From the NCBI RefSeq assembly GCF_000012945.1, contig NC_007510.1, positions 3,224,001-3,288,000 on the forward strand: 64,000 bases of DNA, in the 5' to 3' direction. Of the stretch, positions 50,574 to 63,424 are shown in pieces. The position numbers and the translations under genes are program-made. The notes beneath the pieces are model-generated. The model saw only the letters and a program-made list of their open reading frames with translations, was not told the DNA's origin and did no database searches. Within the stretch, counting starts at the first letter, position 1, and every line of letters begins with the position of its first letter. This DNA is from Burkholderia lata (GTDB lineage: Bacteria; Pseudomonadota; Gammaproteobacteria; Burkholderiales; Burkholderiaceae).

Positions 50574-51193
50574 TGCAGATGTTCCCGACGTTTTCCCTGT
50601 CCTTCCGCGCGCAGCGCACGCTGGCCGCAGCCGGCGCGGCGCTCGCGCTCGCCGGCTGCGCGAGCACGCCGCCGTCGGCCAGCGCGCCGACCGGCGCGGC
50701 GCTGCAGACCGCCGCAACCCACGCTTACCACGGCCGCTTCGCGGTGCAGTACGACGACCGTCTCGGCAAGCAGCAGAACGTGTACGGCAACTTCGACTGG
50801 CAGGAGCACGGCGACGACGTGTCGCTGGAGCTGCGCAGCCCGCTCGGCCAGACGCTCGCGGTCGTGAAATCGACGCCGCAGGCGGCATCGCTCGAATTGC
50901 CGAACCGTCCGACGCAATATGCGCCGGACGTCGGCGACCTGATGCAGAAAACGCTCGGCTTCGAACTGCCGCTCGCGGGCCTGCGCTACTGGCTACTGCC
51001 GACAGCCGCGCCCGCCACGCCCGCGGAGACGGTGCGCGATCCGGCCGACGGTACGCGCGTCAAGCAGATCCGCCAGGACGGCTGGACGATCGACTACCTT
51101 GCCTACGCGGATGCCCCGGCCACGGGCGTCAAACGCGTCAACCTCGTGCGTGCGACACCGCCGCTCGACATCAAGCTAGTGCTCGATCAGTGA
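50573..51193 (+). CDS. lolB: outer-membrane lipoprotein LolB
   Basis: The 206-residue product has a lipoprotein signal with lipobox LAGC (Cys at about 29) and a LolB half-barrel. It accepts lipoproteins from LolA and inserts them into the outer membrane. It overlaps the TPR gene and is followed by ispE, a common betaproteobacterial order. Confidence 0.92.
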   Translation: MQMFPTFSLSFRAQRTLAAAGAALALAGCASTPPSASAPTGAALQTAATHAYHGRFAVQYDDRLGKQQNVYGNFDWQEHGDDVSLELRSPLGQTLAVVKSTPQAASLELPNRPTQYAPDVGDLMQKTLGFELPLAGLRYWLLPTAAPATPAETVRDPADGTRVKQIRQDGWTIDYLAYADAPATGVKRVNLVRATPPLDIKLVLDQ

Positions 51194-51218
51194 GCACCCG
51201 CCTAGCCCAGACCTACGC

Positions 51219-52100
51219 ATGACCGATTCGACCCGCTCGCTGCGCAACTGCCTTGCGCCCGCGAAACTCAACCTGTTCCTGCACATCACCGGCCGCCGTC
51301 CGAACGGCTATCACGACCTGCAGAGCGTGTTCCAGTTGCTGAACTGGGGCGACACGCTGCACTTCACGCTGCGCGACGACGGTCGCGTTGCACGCGTCAC
51401 CGACGTGCCCGGCGTGCCCGAGGAAAGCGATCTCGTCGTGCGCGCGGCCAACCTGTTGAAAGCGCATACGGGCACCGCGCACGGTGTCGACATCGAGATC
51501 GACAAGTGCCTGCCGATGGGAGCCGGCCTCGGCGGCGGCAGCTCCGACGCGGCCACGACGCTGCTCGCGCTGAACCGCCTGTGGCAACTCGACCTGCCGC
51601 GCGCCGAACTCCAGTCGCTCGCGGTAAAACTCGGTGCAGACGTCCCGTTTTTTATTTTTGGAAAAAATGCGTTCGCAGAGGGTATCGGAGAAGAATTAGC
51701 TGAGGTACAATTGCCGACTCGCTGGTTCTTGGTTGTAACGCCCCGCGTTCACGTCCCAACCGCTGAAATATTTTCAGATGAGTTGTTGACAAGAGATTCG
51801 AAGCGCGTCACAATTACGGACTTTCTTGCACAGCAAAACAGCGACGCGGGATGGCCAGATAGTTTCGGTCGGAACGATATGCAGCAAGTTGTGACAAGTA
51901 AGTACGCGGAAGTTGCGCAGGTGGTCAAATGGTTGTATGATGTGACCCCCGCGAGGATGACCGGCTCCGGAGCAAGCGTGTTTGCAGCGTTTCGCAGCAA
52001 GCATGAGGCAGAAGCGGCGCAAGCCAAGCTGCCCACCGGTTGGAACGGTGCAGTTGCCGAGAGCCTGAACGAGCATCCGCTCTTCGCTTTCGCGTCATGA
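51219..52100 (+). CDS. ispE: 4-diphosphocytidyl-2-C-methyl-D-erythritol kinase
   Basis: The 293-residue GHMP kinase of the MEP isoprenoid pathway has the [20 protein letters not shown] start and the ATP motif [15 protein letters not shown] near 94-107. The protein is complete. The DNA changes character inside the gene: up to about 51640 it has the GC-rich codons of its neighbours, but 51660-51960 is close to 50% GC by hand count, with codons such as TTA and ATA. See the separate finding. Confidence 0.95.
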   Translation: MTDSTRSLRNCLAPAKLNLFLHITGRRPNGYHDLQSVFQLLNWGDTLHFTLRDDGRVARVTDVPGVPEESDLVVRAANLLKAHTGTAHGVDIEIDKCLPMGAGLGGGSSDAATTLLALNRLWQLDLPRAELQSLAVKLGADVPFFIFGKNAFAEGIGEELAEVQLPTRWFLVVTPRVHVPTAEIFSDELLTRDSKRVTITDFLAQQNSDAGWPDSFGRNDMQQVVTSKYAEVAQVVKWLYDVTPARMTGSGASVFAAFRSKHEAEAAQAKLPTGWNGAVAESLNEHPLFAFAS

Positions 52101-52155
52101 AGTTTTACTTTGCCGAACGGCCTACACAAGTTCGGTGAAGTTATCAGTTAAGTGT

Positions 52156-52232
52156 AGGGGAGTCGCCAAGTTGGTCAAGGCACCGGATTTTGATTCCGGC
52201 ATGCGAGGGTTCGAGTCCTTCCTCCCCTGCCA
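52156..52232 (+). tRNA. tRNA-Gln(UUG)
   Basis: The acceptor arms AGGGGAG and CTCCCCT pair perfectly, followed by G73 and an encoded CCA (52230-52232). The D-stem GCC/GGC and anticodon stem CCGGA/TCCGG are visible, with loop TTTTGAT giving anticodon TTG. The T-loop is TTCGAGT. It lies between ispE and prs. Confidence 0.95.
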
Positions 52233-52277
52233 AAAATTTTTCCCGCATTTCCCGCCCAAGCCTGAAGCAGGTGCACG

Positions 52278-53240
52278 ATGAGCAGCCACAGCCATGATGG
52301 CCTGATGGTCTTTACTGGCAACGCGAATCCCGCGCTCGCCCAGGAAGTCGTCAATATCCTTGGAATCCCCCTCGGCAAAGCAATGGTCAGCCGTTTCTCC
52401 GACGGCGAGATCCAGGTCGAGATCCAGGAAAACGTGCGCGGCAAGGACGTCTTCGTCCTGCAATCCACGTGCGCGCCGACGAACGACAACCTGATGGAAC
52501 TGATGATCATGGTCGATGCGCTCAAGCGCGCATCCGCTGGCCGGATCACTGCTGCCATCCCCTACTTCGGCTACGCCCGTCAGGATCGCCGCCCGCGTTC
52601 GGCGCGTGTCGCGATCTCGGCGAAGGTCGTCGCGAACATGCTGGAAATCGCCGGCGTCGAGCGGATCATCACGATGGATCTGCACGCCGACCAGATTCAG
52701 GGCTTCTTCGACATCCCGGTCGACAACATCTACGCAACGCCGATCCTGCTGGGTGACCTGCGCAAGCAGAACTACTCGGATCTGCTCGTCGTGTCGCCGG
52801 ACGTCGGCGGCGTGGTACGTGCCCGGGCACTCGCGAAACAGCTCAACTGCGATCTCGCGATCATCGACAAGCGTCGCCCGAAGGCGAACGTCTCCGAAGT
52901 GATGAACATCATCGGTGAAGTCGAAGGTCGCACCTGCGTGATCATGGACGACATGGTCGATACGGCAGGCACGCTCTGCAAGGCCGCGCAAGTGCTGAAG
53001 GAACGCGGCGCGAAGCAGGTCTTCGCGTACGCCACGCACCCGGTGCTGTCGGGTGGCGCTGGTGATCGAATCGCCGCATCGGCGCTCGACGAACTGGTCG
53101 TCACCGATACGATCCCGCTGTCCGCCGAATCGCTCGGCTGCTCGAAGATCCGTGCGTTGACGAGCGCGAGCCTGCTGGCCGAAACGTTCTCGCGGATCCG
53201 CCGCGGCGACTCGGTGATGTCGCTGTTCGCGGAATCCTGA
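52278..53240 (+). CDS. prs: ribose-phosphate pyrophosphokinase
   Basis: The 320-residue enzyme makes PRPP from ribose 5-phosphate and ATP. The motifs [12 protein letters not shown] near 133, [17 protein letters not shown] near 172 and the PRPP loop DDMVDTAGT near 224 are visible. It has no membrane or regulatory extension. It follows tRNA-Gln by about 45 bases. Confidence 0.96.
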   Translation: MSSHSHDGLMVFTGNANPALAQEVVNILGIPLGKAMVSRFSDGEIQVEIQENVRGKDVFVLQSTCAPTNDNLMELMIMVDALKRASAGRITAAIPYFGYARQDRRPRSARVAISAKVVANMLEIAGVERIITMDLHADQIQGFFDIPVDNIYATPILLGDLRKQNYSDLLVVSPDVGGVVRARALAKQLNCDLAIIDKRRPKANVSEVMNIIGEVEGRTCVIMDDMVDTAGTLCKAAQVLKERGAKQVFAYATHPVLSGGAGDRIAASALDELVVTDTIPLSAESLGCSKIRALTSASLLAETFSRIRRGDSVMSLFAES

Positions 53241-53270
53241 TCGCGAATCGACTGAACAAAGCATGCGCAG

Positions 53271-53298
53271 AAAGCGAAGCGGCAACGCTTCGCTTTTT
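53271..53298 (+). terminator. rho-independent terminator of prs
   Basis: AAAGCGAAGCG and CGCTTCGCTTT arms with a 4-base loop, then TT. The stem lies 30 bases past the prs stop. Confidence 0.9.
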
Positions 53299-53339
53299 GC
53301 ACAATCGGACGGGATAGACGAAACCCCGGCCGTTTCATC

Positions 53340-53367
53340 GGGGGCCGCAGTTTGACGGCCCCGTTTT
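53340..53367 (+). terminator. second hairpin with T-tract, in the rplY leader
   Basis: GGGGCCG and CGGCCCC arms with an 8-base loop are followed by GTTTT, 35 bases before the rplY start. It is either a back-up terminator for prs or a leader structure for rplY. Confidence 0.55.
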
Positions 53368-53401
53368 ACTGCCTGGTCGCGGGCAGCTATTGGAGAATCA
53401 C

Positions 53402-54007
53402 ATGAAAGTCGTCGCTTTCGAGCGCCAAGAGCAAGGTACGGGTGCGAGCCGCCGCCTGCGCAACGCTGGTAAGACCACGGGTATCGTTTACGGTGGCGAA
53501 GCAGCCCCGCAAAAGATCGAACTCGATCACAACGCCCTGTGGCATGCCCTGAAGAAGGAAGCTTTCCACTCGTCGATCCTCGACCTCGAAGTGGCTGGCC
53601 AGTCGCAACAGGTTCTGCTGCGCGACGTGCAATACCACCCGTTCAAGCAACTGGTGCTGCACGTGGACTTCCAACGCGTTGACGCGAAGAAGAAGCTGCA
53701 CACGAAGGCTCCGCTGCACTTCCTGAACGCTGAAATCAGCCCGGCCGTGAAGCTGTCGAGCGCGATCGTTTCGCACGTCGCGACGGAAATCGAAATCGAG
53801 TGCCTGCCGGCTGACCTGCCGGAGTTCCTCGAAGTCGACCTGTCGAAGATCGAAGCCGGTCAATCGCTGCACGCGAAGGACATCACGCTGCCGAAGGGCG
53901 TCGTGCTGGTCGCGCACGTCGACGCGGAAAACCCGGTTGTCGCATCGGCGACGGTCCCGGCTGGTGCCGTGTCGGACGCAGCAGAAGGCGAAACGCCGGC
54001 TGCCTAA
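53402..54007 (+). CDS. rplY: 50S ribosomal protein L25/general stress protein Ctc
   Basis: The 201-residue protein is the long (Ctc/TL5) form: an N-terminal 5S-rRNA-binding L25 domain (about 1-95) and a C-terminal beta domain. GGAGAA precedes ATG 53402; an in-frame TTG at 53390 is unlikely. Codons use CGT, GCT and GGT more than most neighbours, in line with high expression. Confidence 0.95.
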   Translation: MKVVAFERQEQGTGASRRLRNAGKTTGIVYGGEAAPQKIELDHNALWHALKKEAFHSSILDLEVAGQSQQVLLRDVQYHPFKQLVLHVDFQRVDAKKKLHTKAPLHFLNAEISPAVKLSSAIVSHVATEIEIECLPADLPEFLEVDLSKIEAGQSLHAKDITLPKGVVLVAHVDAENPVVASATVPAGAVSDAAEGETPAA

Positions 54008-54056
54008 GCGGGCTGCCTGCGCACCTCATCGATCCGTTTCACGAAACGGTCGACGC

Positions 54057-54093
54057 AACCCGCCGCGGCTTGCCCGGCGGGTTTTTCTTTTTC
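54057..54093 (+). terminator. rho-independent terminator of rplY
   Basis: AACCCGCCG and CGGCGGGTT arms are followed by TTTCTTTTT. Confidence 0.88.
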
Positions 54094-54128
54094 TGCGCCC
54101 AGGCGGCCGTTGCCGCCTTCGAAACGTC

Positions 54129-54728
54129 ATGATCAAACTGATCGTCGGCCTCGGCAATCCCGGGGCGGAATACACCGCGACGCGCCACAACGCCGGCTTC
54201 TGGCTGATTGACCAGCTCGCCCGCGAAGCCGGCACGACGCTGCGCGACGAGCGTCGCTTCCATGGCTTCTACGCGAAAGCGCGCCTGCACGGCGAAGAAG
54301 TCCACCTGCTCGAGCCGCAAACCTACATGAACCGCTCCGGCCAGTCGGTCGTCGCGCTCGCGCAATTCTTCAAGATCCTGCCCGACCAGATCCTCGTCGC
54401 GCACGACGAGCTCGACCTGCCGCCCGGCACCGTGAAGCTGAAGCTCGGCGGCGGCAGCGGCGGCCACAACGGCCTGAAGGACATCACCGCGCACCTGTCG
54501 TCGCAACAGTACTGGCGGCTGCGGATCGGCATCGGCCATCCGCGCGACCTGATTCCGGAAAGCGCGCGCGCCGGCGCGAAGCCCGATGTCGCGAACTTCG
54601 TTTTGAAGCCGCCGCGCCGCGAAGAGCAGGACGTGATCGATGCGTCGATCGAACGCGCGCTCGCGGTGATGCCGATGGTCGTCAAGGGCGAACTCGACCG
54701 CGCGACGATGCAGTTGCATCGCAACTGA
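54129..54728 (+). CDS. pth: peptidyl-tRNA hydrolase
   Basis: The 199-residue enzyme frees tRNA from peptidyl-tRNA. The N-terminal [18 protein letters not shown], with its catalytic His near 20, and the later [12 protein letters not shown] near 111-122 are visible. ATG 54129 starts the conserved region; the frame is open earlier only as shadow. Confidence 0.95.
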   Translation: MIKLIVGLGNPGAEYTATRHNAGFWLIDQLAREAGTTLRDERRFHGFYAKARLHGEEVHLLEPQTYMNRSGQSVVALAQFFKILPDQILVAHDELDLPPGTVKLKLGGGSGGHNGLKDITAHLSSQQYWRLRIGIGHPRDLIPESARAGAKPDVANFVLKPPRREEQDVIDASIERALAVMPMVVKGELDRATMQLHRN

Positions 54729-54843
54729 CCGCATCGCACCGCTCCGGCGCATCGAGCCGTCCGGCGCCGCCGGGCGGCCCCGCCGGCCCCTCCCTGCGCG
54801 CACATGCGGTAATCTGGTCGCTTTGCCCGACAGGAGCCAAGCG

Positions 54844-55911
54844 GTGAGCCGTTACTGGAGCGACATCGTTCAGCAACTCGTGCCTTACGTGCCGGGCGAG
54901 CAGCCCGCGCTCGCACACCCCGTCAAGCTGAACACCAACGAGAATCCCTATCCGCCGTCACCGCGCGTCGTCGCGGCGATCGCGCGCGAACTCGGCGAGA
55001 CCGGCGACACGCTGCGCCGCTATCCCGACCCGGTCGCGCGCGCGCTGCGCGAGACGGTCGCGACCCATCACCGCATCAAGCCCGAGCAGGTGTTCGTCGG
55101 CAACGGCTCCGACGAGGTGCTCGCGCACACGTTCCAGGCGCTGCTCAAGCACGACCGGCCGCTGCGCTTCCCCGACATCACCTACAGCTTCTATCCCACC
55201 TATGCGCGCCTGTACGGCGTCCAGACGTCGAACGTGCCGCTCGCGGACGATTTCTCGATCCGCGTGGACGACTATCTCGACGACGCCGGCGGCGTGCTGT
55301 TTCCGAACCCGAACGCGCCGACCGGGCGCGCACTGCCGCTCGCGGACGTCGAGCGGATCGTGGCCGCGAATCCGTCGTCGGTCGTCGTGATCGATGAAGC
55401 CTACGTCGACTTCGGCGCGCAGTCCGCGATTACGCTGATCGACCGCTACCCGAACCTGCTCGTCGTGCACACGACGTCGAAGGCGCGCTCGCTCGCGGGC
55501 ATGCGCGTCGGCTTCGCGTTCGGCGAAGCAGCGCTGATCGACGCGCTGAACCGCGTGAAGGACAGCTTCAATTCGTACCCGCTCGACCGGCTCGCGCAGG
55601 TCGCCGCGCAGGCTGCGTACGAAGACACCGATTATTTCAACGCAACCTGCCGGCGCGTGATCGACAGCCGGACACGTCTCACGCATGCGCTCGACGCGCT
55701 CGACTTCAACATCGTGCCGTCGGCCGCGAATTTCGTGTTCGCGCGCCATCCCGCGCACGACGCAGGTGCGATTGCGGCAAAACTGAAGGAACGGGAAATT
55801 TTCGTGCGGCACTTCCGGCTGCCGCGGATCGACCAGCACCTGCGCATCACCGTCGGCACCGACGCCGAATGCGATGCGCTCGTCGCGGCGTTGCGCGAGC
55901 TGCTGGCCTGA
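54844..55911 (+). CDS. hisC: histidinol-phosphate aminotransferase
   Basis: The 355-residue class I aminotransferase has the PLP lysine in [15 protein letters not shown] near 219 and the N-terminal [13 protein letters not shown] near 25. The start is GTG 54844, with AGGAG six bases upstream; the TTG at 54823 lies before that ribosome site. It stands apart from the main histidine operon, so a second paralogue or a phenylalanine/tyrosine role cannot be excluded. Confidence 0.9.
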   Translation: MSRYWSDIVQQLVPYVPGEQPALAHPVKLNTNENPYPPSPRVVAAIARELGETGDTLRRYPDPVARALRETVATHHRIKPEQVFVGNGSDEVLAHTFQALLKHDRPLRFPDITYSFYPTYARLYGVQTSNVPLADDFSIRVDDYLDDAGGVLFPNPNAPTGRALPLADVERIVAANPSSVVVIDEAYVDFGAQSAITLIDRYPNLLVVHTTSKARSLAGMRVGFAFGEAALIDALNRVKDSFNSYPLDRLAQVAAQAAYEDTDYFNATCRRVIDSRTRLTHALDALDFNIVPSAANFVFARHPAHDAGAIAAKLKEREIFVRHFRLPRIDQHLRITVGTDAECDALVAALRELLA

Positions 55912-55920
55912 AATGAACGA

Positions 55921-55942
55921 ACCGGCGCCAGGCGGCGCCGGT
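55921..55942. terminator. 9-bp hairpin between convergent hisC and ferredoxin genes
   Basis: ACCGGCGCC and GGCGCCGGT arms enclose AGGC. No T-run on either strand. Confidence 0.4.
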
Positions 55943-55995
55943 CCGGATGCGTGACGTGCGTGCCGAAGAACCCGGGCACGCGCGCCACCGCGGGG

Positions 55996-56277
<282 letters not shown>

Positions 56278-56321
56278 TCAGGCCGGCGGCCGGCTTCGCA
56301 ACGAAACCGGCCGGTGCCGCG

Positions 56322-56930
<609 letters not shown>

Positions 56931-57545
56931 TTATTCATCATTTTCGCGCCGCAGCAAATGATAGTGAACCGCACCGGCCTTGCCGTGCTTCACGACCTCC
57001 CAGCCGGCGAGCGCTTCGTGCGCGGCCGGATCGAGCTCCGCCCCCGTCTCGACGTACAGCGCGCCGCCTGCCGCGACGAGCGGCGCCGCCAGCGCAATCG
57101 CGCGCTCGAGGACGGCCAGCTCGTCGAACGGCGGATCGAGAAACACGACGTCGAACGCGCCCGGCGTGAGCCCGGCCGCGAGCCGCAACGCGTCCGCCTC
57201 CGCGACTTCGACCGCGCGCGCGCCGAGCTTGTCCTTGATTGCACGCAGCTGCTGCGCGGCACGCGGATGGCGCTCGACCATCACGACGCTTGCCGCGCCG
57301 CGCGACGCGGCCTCGAAGCCGAGCGCGCCGGTGCCTGCGAACAGGTCGAGGCAGCGCCAGCCTTCGAGATCCTGGCCGAGCCAGTTGAACAGCGTCTCGC
57401 GCACGCGATCGGGCGTCGGCCGCAGGCCATCGAGATCGAGCACCGCGAGCGGCGTGCGTTTCCAGTCACCGCCGATGATGCGGATCGTGTGCGGCTTGCC
57501 GCGGCCGGAAGGGGCCGCCGGGCGGCCGGGAGAGGAACGGGACAT
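56931..57545 (-). CDS. rsmD: 16S rRNA (guanine966-N2)-methyltransferase
   Basis: The 204-residue SAM-dependent methyltransferase has the SAM motif DLFAGTGALGFEA near 64 and the catalytic DPPF near 133. The start is ATG 57545. The open frame runs on to 58793 inside ftsY on the opposite strand and is not meaningful there. It is next to coaD and divergent from ftsY, a common arrangement. Confidence 0.93.
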   Translation of the reverse strand: MSRSSPGRPAAPSGRGKPHTIRIIGGDWKRTPLAVLDLDGLRPTPDRVRETLFNWLGQDLEGWRCLDLFAGTGALGFEAASRGAASVVMVERHPRAAQQLRAIKDKLGARAVEVAEADALRLAAGLTPGAFDVVFLDPPFDELAVLERAIALAAPLVAAGGALYVETGAELDPAAHEALAGWEVVKHGKAGAVHYHLLRRENDE

Positions 57546-57759
57546 ACGGAATATCGACGACGGAGGGACCGGGCGCGCGCGGGGGCGCACCGCTAAACAG
57601 GCGCACGTTACCACAGCGGCGGCGCACACTGACGCGAGCGCCCCGCCGCACTGATAAAATGCACGGTTTCGGCCGCCGTGCGCCGCGCCCGCGCGAACGC
57701 AGAACGGCCCGTCCGGTGCCCCGCCCTGGCGGCGGCCCGCCCTCTTCCCGACGTAGACC

Positions 57760-58926
57760 ATGTTCAGCTTCTTCAAACGATTCAAGAAAACGCAGGAGCC
57801 CGATCCGGCGGAATCGCAATCGGCCGACGCGCAGCAAACGGACGAACCGTCCGATGTGCCCGCGGTCGAGGCTCCGCCTGCGCCCGACGTGCCGCAAGCG
57901 CCCGCGCAACCGGTCGCGCAACCGGCCGTGCCGGCCGTCGTGATGACGGTCACGCCGACCAACGACGGCCGCGACGAAGTCGTCGAGACGGTCGAAATCG
58001 TCCCGCCGCCGCTGCAAGACGCCTCCGCGAAGAAATCATGGCTCGCGCGCCTGAAAACGGGGCTCGCCAAGACGGGCTCGAGCATCACCGGCGTGTTCGT
58101 CAACACGAAGATCGACGAGGATCTGTACGAGGAGCTCGAAACCGCGCTGCTGATGTCCGACGCGGGCGTCGACGCGACCGAGTACCTGCTCGGCGCGCTG
58201 CGCGAGAAGGTGCGCACGGGCCGCCTGACCGACCCGCAGCAGGTGAAATCCGCACTGCACGACCTGCTCGTCGAGCTGCTGACGCCGCTCGAGAAATCGC
58301 TGATGCTCGGCCGCGCGCAGCCGCTCGTGATGATGATCACCGGCGTGAACGGTGCGGGCAAGACGACCAGCATCGGCAAGCTCGCGAAGCATCTGCAGAG
58401 CTTCGACCAATCGGTGCTGCTGGCCGCGGGCGACACGTTCCGCGCGGCCGCGCGCGAACAGCTGGCGGTCTGGGGCGAACGCAACAACGTGACGGTCGTG
58501 CAGCAGGAAAGCGGCGATCCGGCCGCGGTGATCTTCGACGCGGTCAGCGCCGCGCGCGCGCGCAAGATCGACGTGATGATGGCCGACACGGCCGGCCGCC
58601 TGCCGACGCAGCTCCACCTGATGGAAGAGCTGAAGAAGGTGAAGCGCGTGATCTCGAAGGCGCATGACGGCGCGCCGCACGAAGTGCTGCTGGTGATCGA
58701 CGCGAACACCGGCCAGAACGCGCTCACGCAGGTCAAGGCATTCGACGACGCGCTCGGCCTCACCGGCCTCATCGTCACGAAGCTCGACGGCACCGCGAAG
58801 GGCGGGATTCTCGCCGCGATCGCGCGGCAGCGCCCGGTGCCGGTCTACTTCATCGGCGTCGGCGAGAAGGTCGAGGACCTGCAGCCGTTCAGCGCGGTCG
58901 AATTCGCGGACGCGCTGCTCGGCTGA
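57760..58926 (+). CDS. ftsY: signal recognition particle receptor FtsY
   Basis: The 388-residue GTPase has an acidic, Pro/Glu/Gln-rich A domain (about 5-75), then the NG domain. GTP motifs GVNGAGKTT near 197, DTAGR near 280 and TKLDGTAKGG near 341 are visible. It receives ribosome-nascent-chain complexes at the membrane. Confidence 0.96.
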   Translation: MFSFFKRFKKTQEPDPAESQSADAQQTDEPSDVPAVEAPPAPDVPQAPAQPVAQPAVPAVVMTVTPTNDGRDEVVETVEIVPPPLQDASAKKSWLARLKTGLAKTGSSITGVFVNTKIDEDLYEELETALLMSDAGVDATEYLLGALREKVRTGRLTDPQQVKSALHDLLVELLTPLEKSLMLGRAQPLVMMITGVNGAGKTTSIGKLAKHLQSFDQSVLLAAGDTFRAAAREQLAVWGERNNVTVVQQESGDPAAVIFDAVSAARARKIDVMMADTAGRLPTQLHLMEELKKVKRVISKAHDGAPHEVLLVIDANTGQNALTQVKAFDDALGLTGLIVTKLDGTAKGGILAAIARQRPVPVYFIGVGEKVEDLQPFSAVEFADALLG

Positions 58927-58948
58927 ACACCGCCGGCACGCATCGCAC

Positions 58949-58973
58949 AGGGCGCCTTCGGGCGCCCTTTTTC
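58949..58973 (+). terminator. rho-independent terminator of ftsY
   Basis: A GGGCGCC/GGCGCCC stem with TTCG loop is followed by TTTTT. Confidence 0.92.
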
Positions 58974-59011
58974 ATGCGCGCCCGGTCATGCAAGTCCCGG
59001 GCGCGCCGCGA

Positions 59012-59656
59012 TCATTCGGCGTCGGGCTGCACGCCGGGTTCGGCGGCCTTGAACGCATCGAGCGTCGACGCATGGTCGACGATCCGCTGGATCGTCGGAT
59101 AGCGCGTCGTGTCGATCGAGAAGCGGTTCGCATTGAACACCTGCGGCACGAGGCATATGTCGGCGAGCGTCGGCGTGTCGCCGAAGCACAGCTTGCCGGT
59201 GCGCGGATCGCTCGCGAGACGCGTCTCGAGCGTGTCGAAGCCCGCCTCGATCCAGTGCCGGTACCACGCGTTCTTCGCCTCCTCGGGCACCTGCAGCGTG
59301 TGCTTCAGGTACTTCAGCACGCGCAGGTTGTCGAGCGGATGGATTTCGCACGCGATCTGCAGCGCGACCGCGCGCACATACGCGCGATCGACCGGCTGCT
59401 TCGGCAGCAACGCCGGTTCCGGATGGGTTTCCTCGAGATATTCGATGATCGCGAGCGACTGCTGCAGCGTCGCGTCGCCGTCGATCAGTGTCGGCACGAC
59501 CGCATCCGGATTCAGCGCGCGGTACGCGTCCTTCAGTTGCTCGCCGCCGTCGCGCAGCATGTGCACGGGGACATAGTCGAACGGCAGCTGCTTCAGGTTC
59601 AGGGCGATCCGCACGCGATACGACGCGGAACTGCGGAAATAGCTGTAAAGCTTCAT
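59012..59656 (-). CDS. maiA: maleylacetoacetate isomerase (zeta-class GST)
   Basis: The 214-residue zeta-class glutathione transferase has the SSASYRVRIALNLK active-site region near residue 8. It isomerises maleylacetoacetate (or maleylpyruvate) in tyrosine or aromatic catabolism. No other pathway gene is adjacent here. Start ATG 59656; the longer frame to 59806 is not conserved. Confidence 0.9.
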   Translation of the reverse strand: MKLYSYFRSSASYRVRIALNLKQLPFDYVPVHMLRDGGEQLKDAYRALNPDAVVPTLIDGDATLQQSLAIIEYLEETHPEPALLPKQPVDRAYVRAVALQIACEIHPLDNLRVLKYLKHTLQVPEEAKNAWYRHWIEAGFDTLETRLASDPRTGKLCFGDTPTLADICLVPQVFNANRFSIDTTRYPTIQRIVDHASTLDAFKAAEPGVQPDAE

Positions 59657-59850
59657 GGGATGTCTCTCGTAGTCGTATTCGGCCGGCGACGGCACGGGCG
59701 CGGCGCAGCCGGCGCGCGCACCGCCGGGAACCAGAGTGTAGCGCGCCGCGCCGCGCGGCCTCGCTTGCGACGGCCGCGCCCGTGCGATACTCGGGGCATT
59801 CCTCACCGCTCACAGCGCGGCCCGATGCTGGCCGCCCGCCCCACGCCCCG

Positions 59851-60825
59851 ATGACCGCTTCCCACGATCCCGCCGCCGTTCCGTTCCCGTGCGCCCGCTT
59901 CATCAAGGAGATCGGCCGCGGCCCGCACGGCGCACGCGCGCTGTCCGCCGAGGACACGTTCGAGCTCTACCGCGCGATGCTCGACGCACGCGTGTCGGAC
60001 GTCGAACTCGGCGCGATCCTGATCGCCTATCGGCTGAAGGGTGAATCCGCCGACGAGCTGGCCGCGATGCTCGCCGCCGCGCAGGCATCGTTCGAGCCGG
60101 TGCACGTGCAGGACGCCGCGTTCCGCCCCGTGTCGATCCCGAGCTACAACGGCGCGCGCAAGCAGCCGAACCTCGTGCCGCTGCTCGCGCTCCTGCTCGC
60201 ACGCGAAGGCGTGCCGGTGCTCGTGCATGGCGTCGAGCAGGATCCGGGCCGCGTGACGAGCGCCGAGATCTTCTCGGCGCTGTCGCTCGCGCCGTCGACG
60301 TCGCACGATGCGATCGAGGACACGCTCGCCGAGCGCCGCGTCGCGTTCGCGTCGATCGAGGTGCTGGCGCCGCGCATTGCCCACCTGCTGTCGATGCGCA
60401 GCGTGCTCGGCGTGCGCAACTCGACGCACACGCTCGTGAAGATCCTGCAGCCGTTCGCGCCGGCCGGCCTGCGGCTCGTCAACTACACGCACCCGCCGTA
60501 CCGCGACAGCCTGGCGCAATTGTTCCGCGACCATCCGGACGCCGCGCTCGGCGGCGCGCTGCTGGCACGCGGCACCGAGGGCGAAGCCGTTGCCGACACG
60601 CGGCGCCAGGTACAGGTCGACTGGCTGCACGACGGCGTATGCGACACGTTGATCGAGGCCGAACGCTCGTCGACCGATACGCCGCCCGTTGCGCTGCCCG
60701 AATCGCGCGATGCGGCCACGACGGCCGCGTGGACCGACGCCGTCATGCGCGGCGAGGTGCCGGTGCCCGACACGGTCGCGCGGCAGGTCGCGACGATCGT
60801 GCAGATCGCCCGCATCGCACGCTGA
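59851..60825 (+). CDS. ybiB: DNA-binding protein YbiB/TrpD2
   Basis: The 324-residue protein has the anthranilate phosphoribosyltransferase fold but lacks the PRPP-binding site of true TrpD. The YbiB/TrpD2 family binds DNA non-specifically. Features such as SIPSYNGARKQPNLVPLLALLLAREG near 93 are typical. ATG 59851; 381 bases separate it from leuA, which hold the leuA leader. Confidence 0.88.
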   Translation: MTASHDPAAVPFPCARFIKEIGRGPHGARALSAEDTFELYRAMLDARVSDVELGAILIAYRLKGESADELAAMLAAAQASFEPVHVQDAAFRPVSIPSYNGARKQPNLVPLLALLLAREGVPVLVHGVEQDPGRVTSAEIFSALSLAPSTSHDAIEDTLAERRVAFASIEVLAPRIAHLLSMRSVLGVRNSTHTLVKILQPFAPAGLRLVNYTHPPYRDSLAQLFRDHPDAALGGALLARGTEGEAVADTRRQVQVDWLHDGVCDTLIEAERSSTDTPPVALPESRDAATTAAWTDAVMRGEVPVPDTVARQVATIVQIARIAR

Positions 60826-60861
60826 CGGCACGCTCGCGAACCGGCCCCGCTTGCAGGGCAT

Positions 60862-60889
60862 TTGACACGCGAGCGCATCCTGGCATAGA
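60862..60889 (+). promoter_or_regulatory. leuA leader promoter
   Basis: TTGACA (60862-60867) is followed after a 16-base spacer by CATAGA (60884-60889), a weak -10. Transcription would begin near 60896, only a few bases before the leader ATG at 60899, so the leader peptide would be read from an almost leaderless mRNA. Confidence 0.6.
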
Positions 60890-60898
60890 GTGGCCCTC

Positions 60899-62852
<1,954 letters not shown>

Positions 62853-62935
62853 GCGCCGGGCTCCGTTTCAGGGTTCAAACGTCAGCGAGCGGAGCGTGAC
62901 CGCCCGTGCGCCGCGCGATCCGCGCCGCACGAGGC

Positions 62936-62962
62936 AGCAAAAAGCGGCCCAGAAGGCCGCTT
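62936..62962 (-). terminator. rho-independent terminator of the SnoaL-like gene
   Basis: Read on the minus strand, AAGCGGCC and GGCCGCTT arms are followed by TTT. It lies 35 bases past the gene's stop, between it and the convergent leuA. Confidence 0.85.
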
Positions 62963-62995
62963 CGGTCGGGACATGAAAAGGAGCGCCACGCGCGC

Positions 62996-63379
62996 TCATG
63001 TCTCGGTCGCGCACCGCGTCGCCTGCCACGCGAACAGGCTCCAGCGGCCCTGTTCGTGGGTGTGGACGGAGGTATAGGCAATCGGGAAGACCAGGCCGCC
63101 GTTGTTCGTTTCCATCTCGATCAACGCGCGCCCGGTGACGATGCAGGTTTCATCGCCGACGGGCAGCACGTCCTGCGACTGGATTTCGATCTGGCGATAG
63201 CGGCGGCGGCCGGCGACGATGGCGTCGATGAACTGCTGCTTGGTTTCGCGTTTGCCGTTGGTGTGCACGAAGAACACCTTGTCCGACAAAAGCGCGTCGA
63301 GCGCCTCGCCGTCCCCGTCCACCATCGCCCGGAACCGATCGCGCTCGAGCGCGCGGATCGCATCGACCACCTTCGCCAT
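62996..63379 (-). CDS. SnoaL/NTF2-like (DUF4440-type) protein
   Basis: The 127-residue protein has the NTF2-like cone fold: an N-terminal helix pair, then strands with VFFVHTNGKRETKQQFIDAI near 42 and a C-terminal SLFAWQATR. Members range from ketosteroid isomerases to unknown enzymes, so no function is given. AGGAG precedes ATG 63379; the frame opens at 63397. Confidence 0.8.
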   Translation of the reverse strand: MAKVVDAIRALERDRFRAMVDGDGEALDALLSDKVFFVHTNGKRETKQQFIDAIVAGRRRYRQIEIQSQDVLPVGDETCIVTGRALIEMETNNGGLVFPIAYTSVHTHEQGRWSLFAWQATRCATET

Positions 63380-63424
63380 CGCCTGACTCCTCGGCAACGC
63401 GCACGCCGTGCGCGGGCATGCGGA

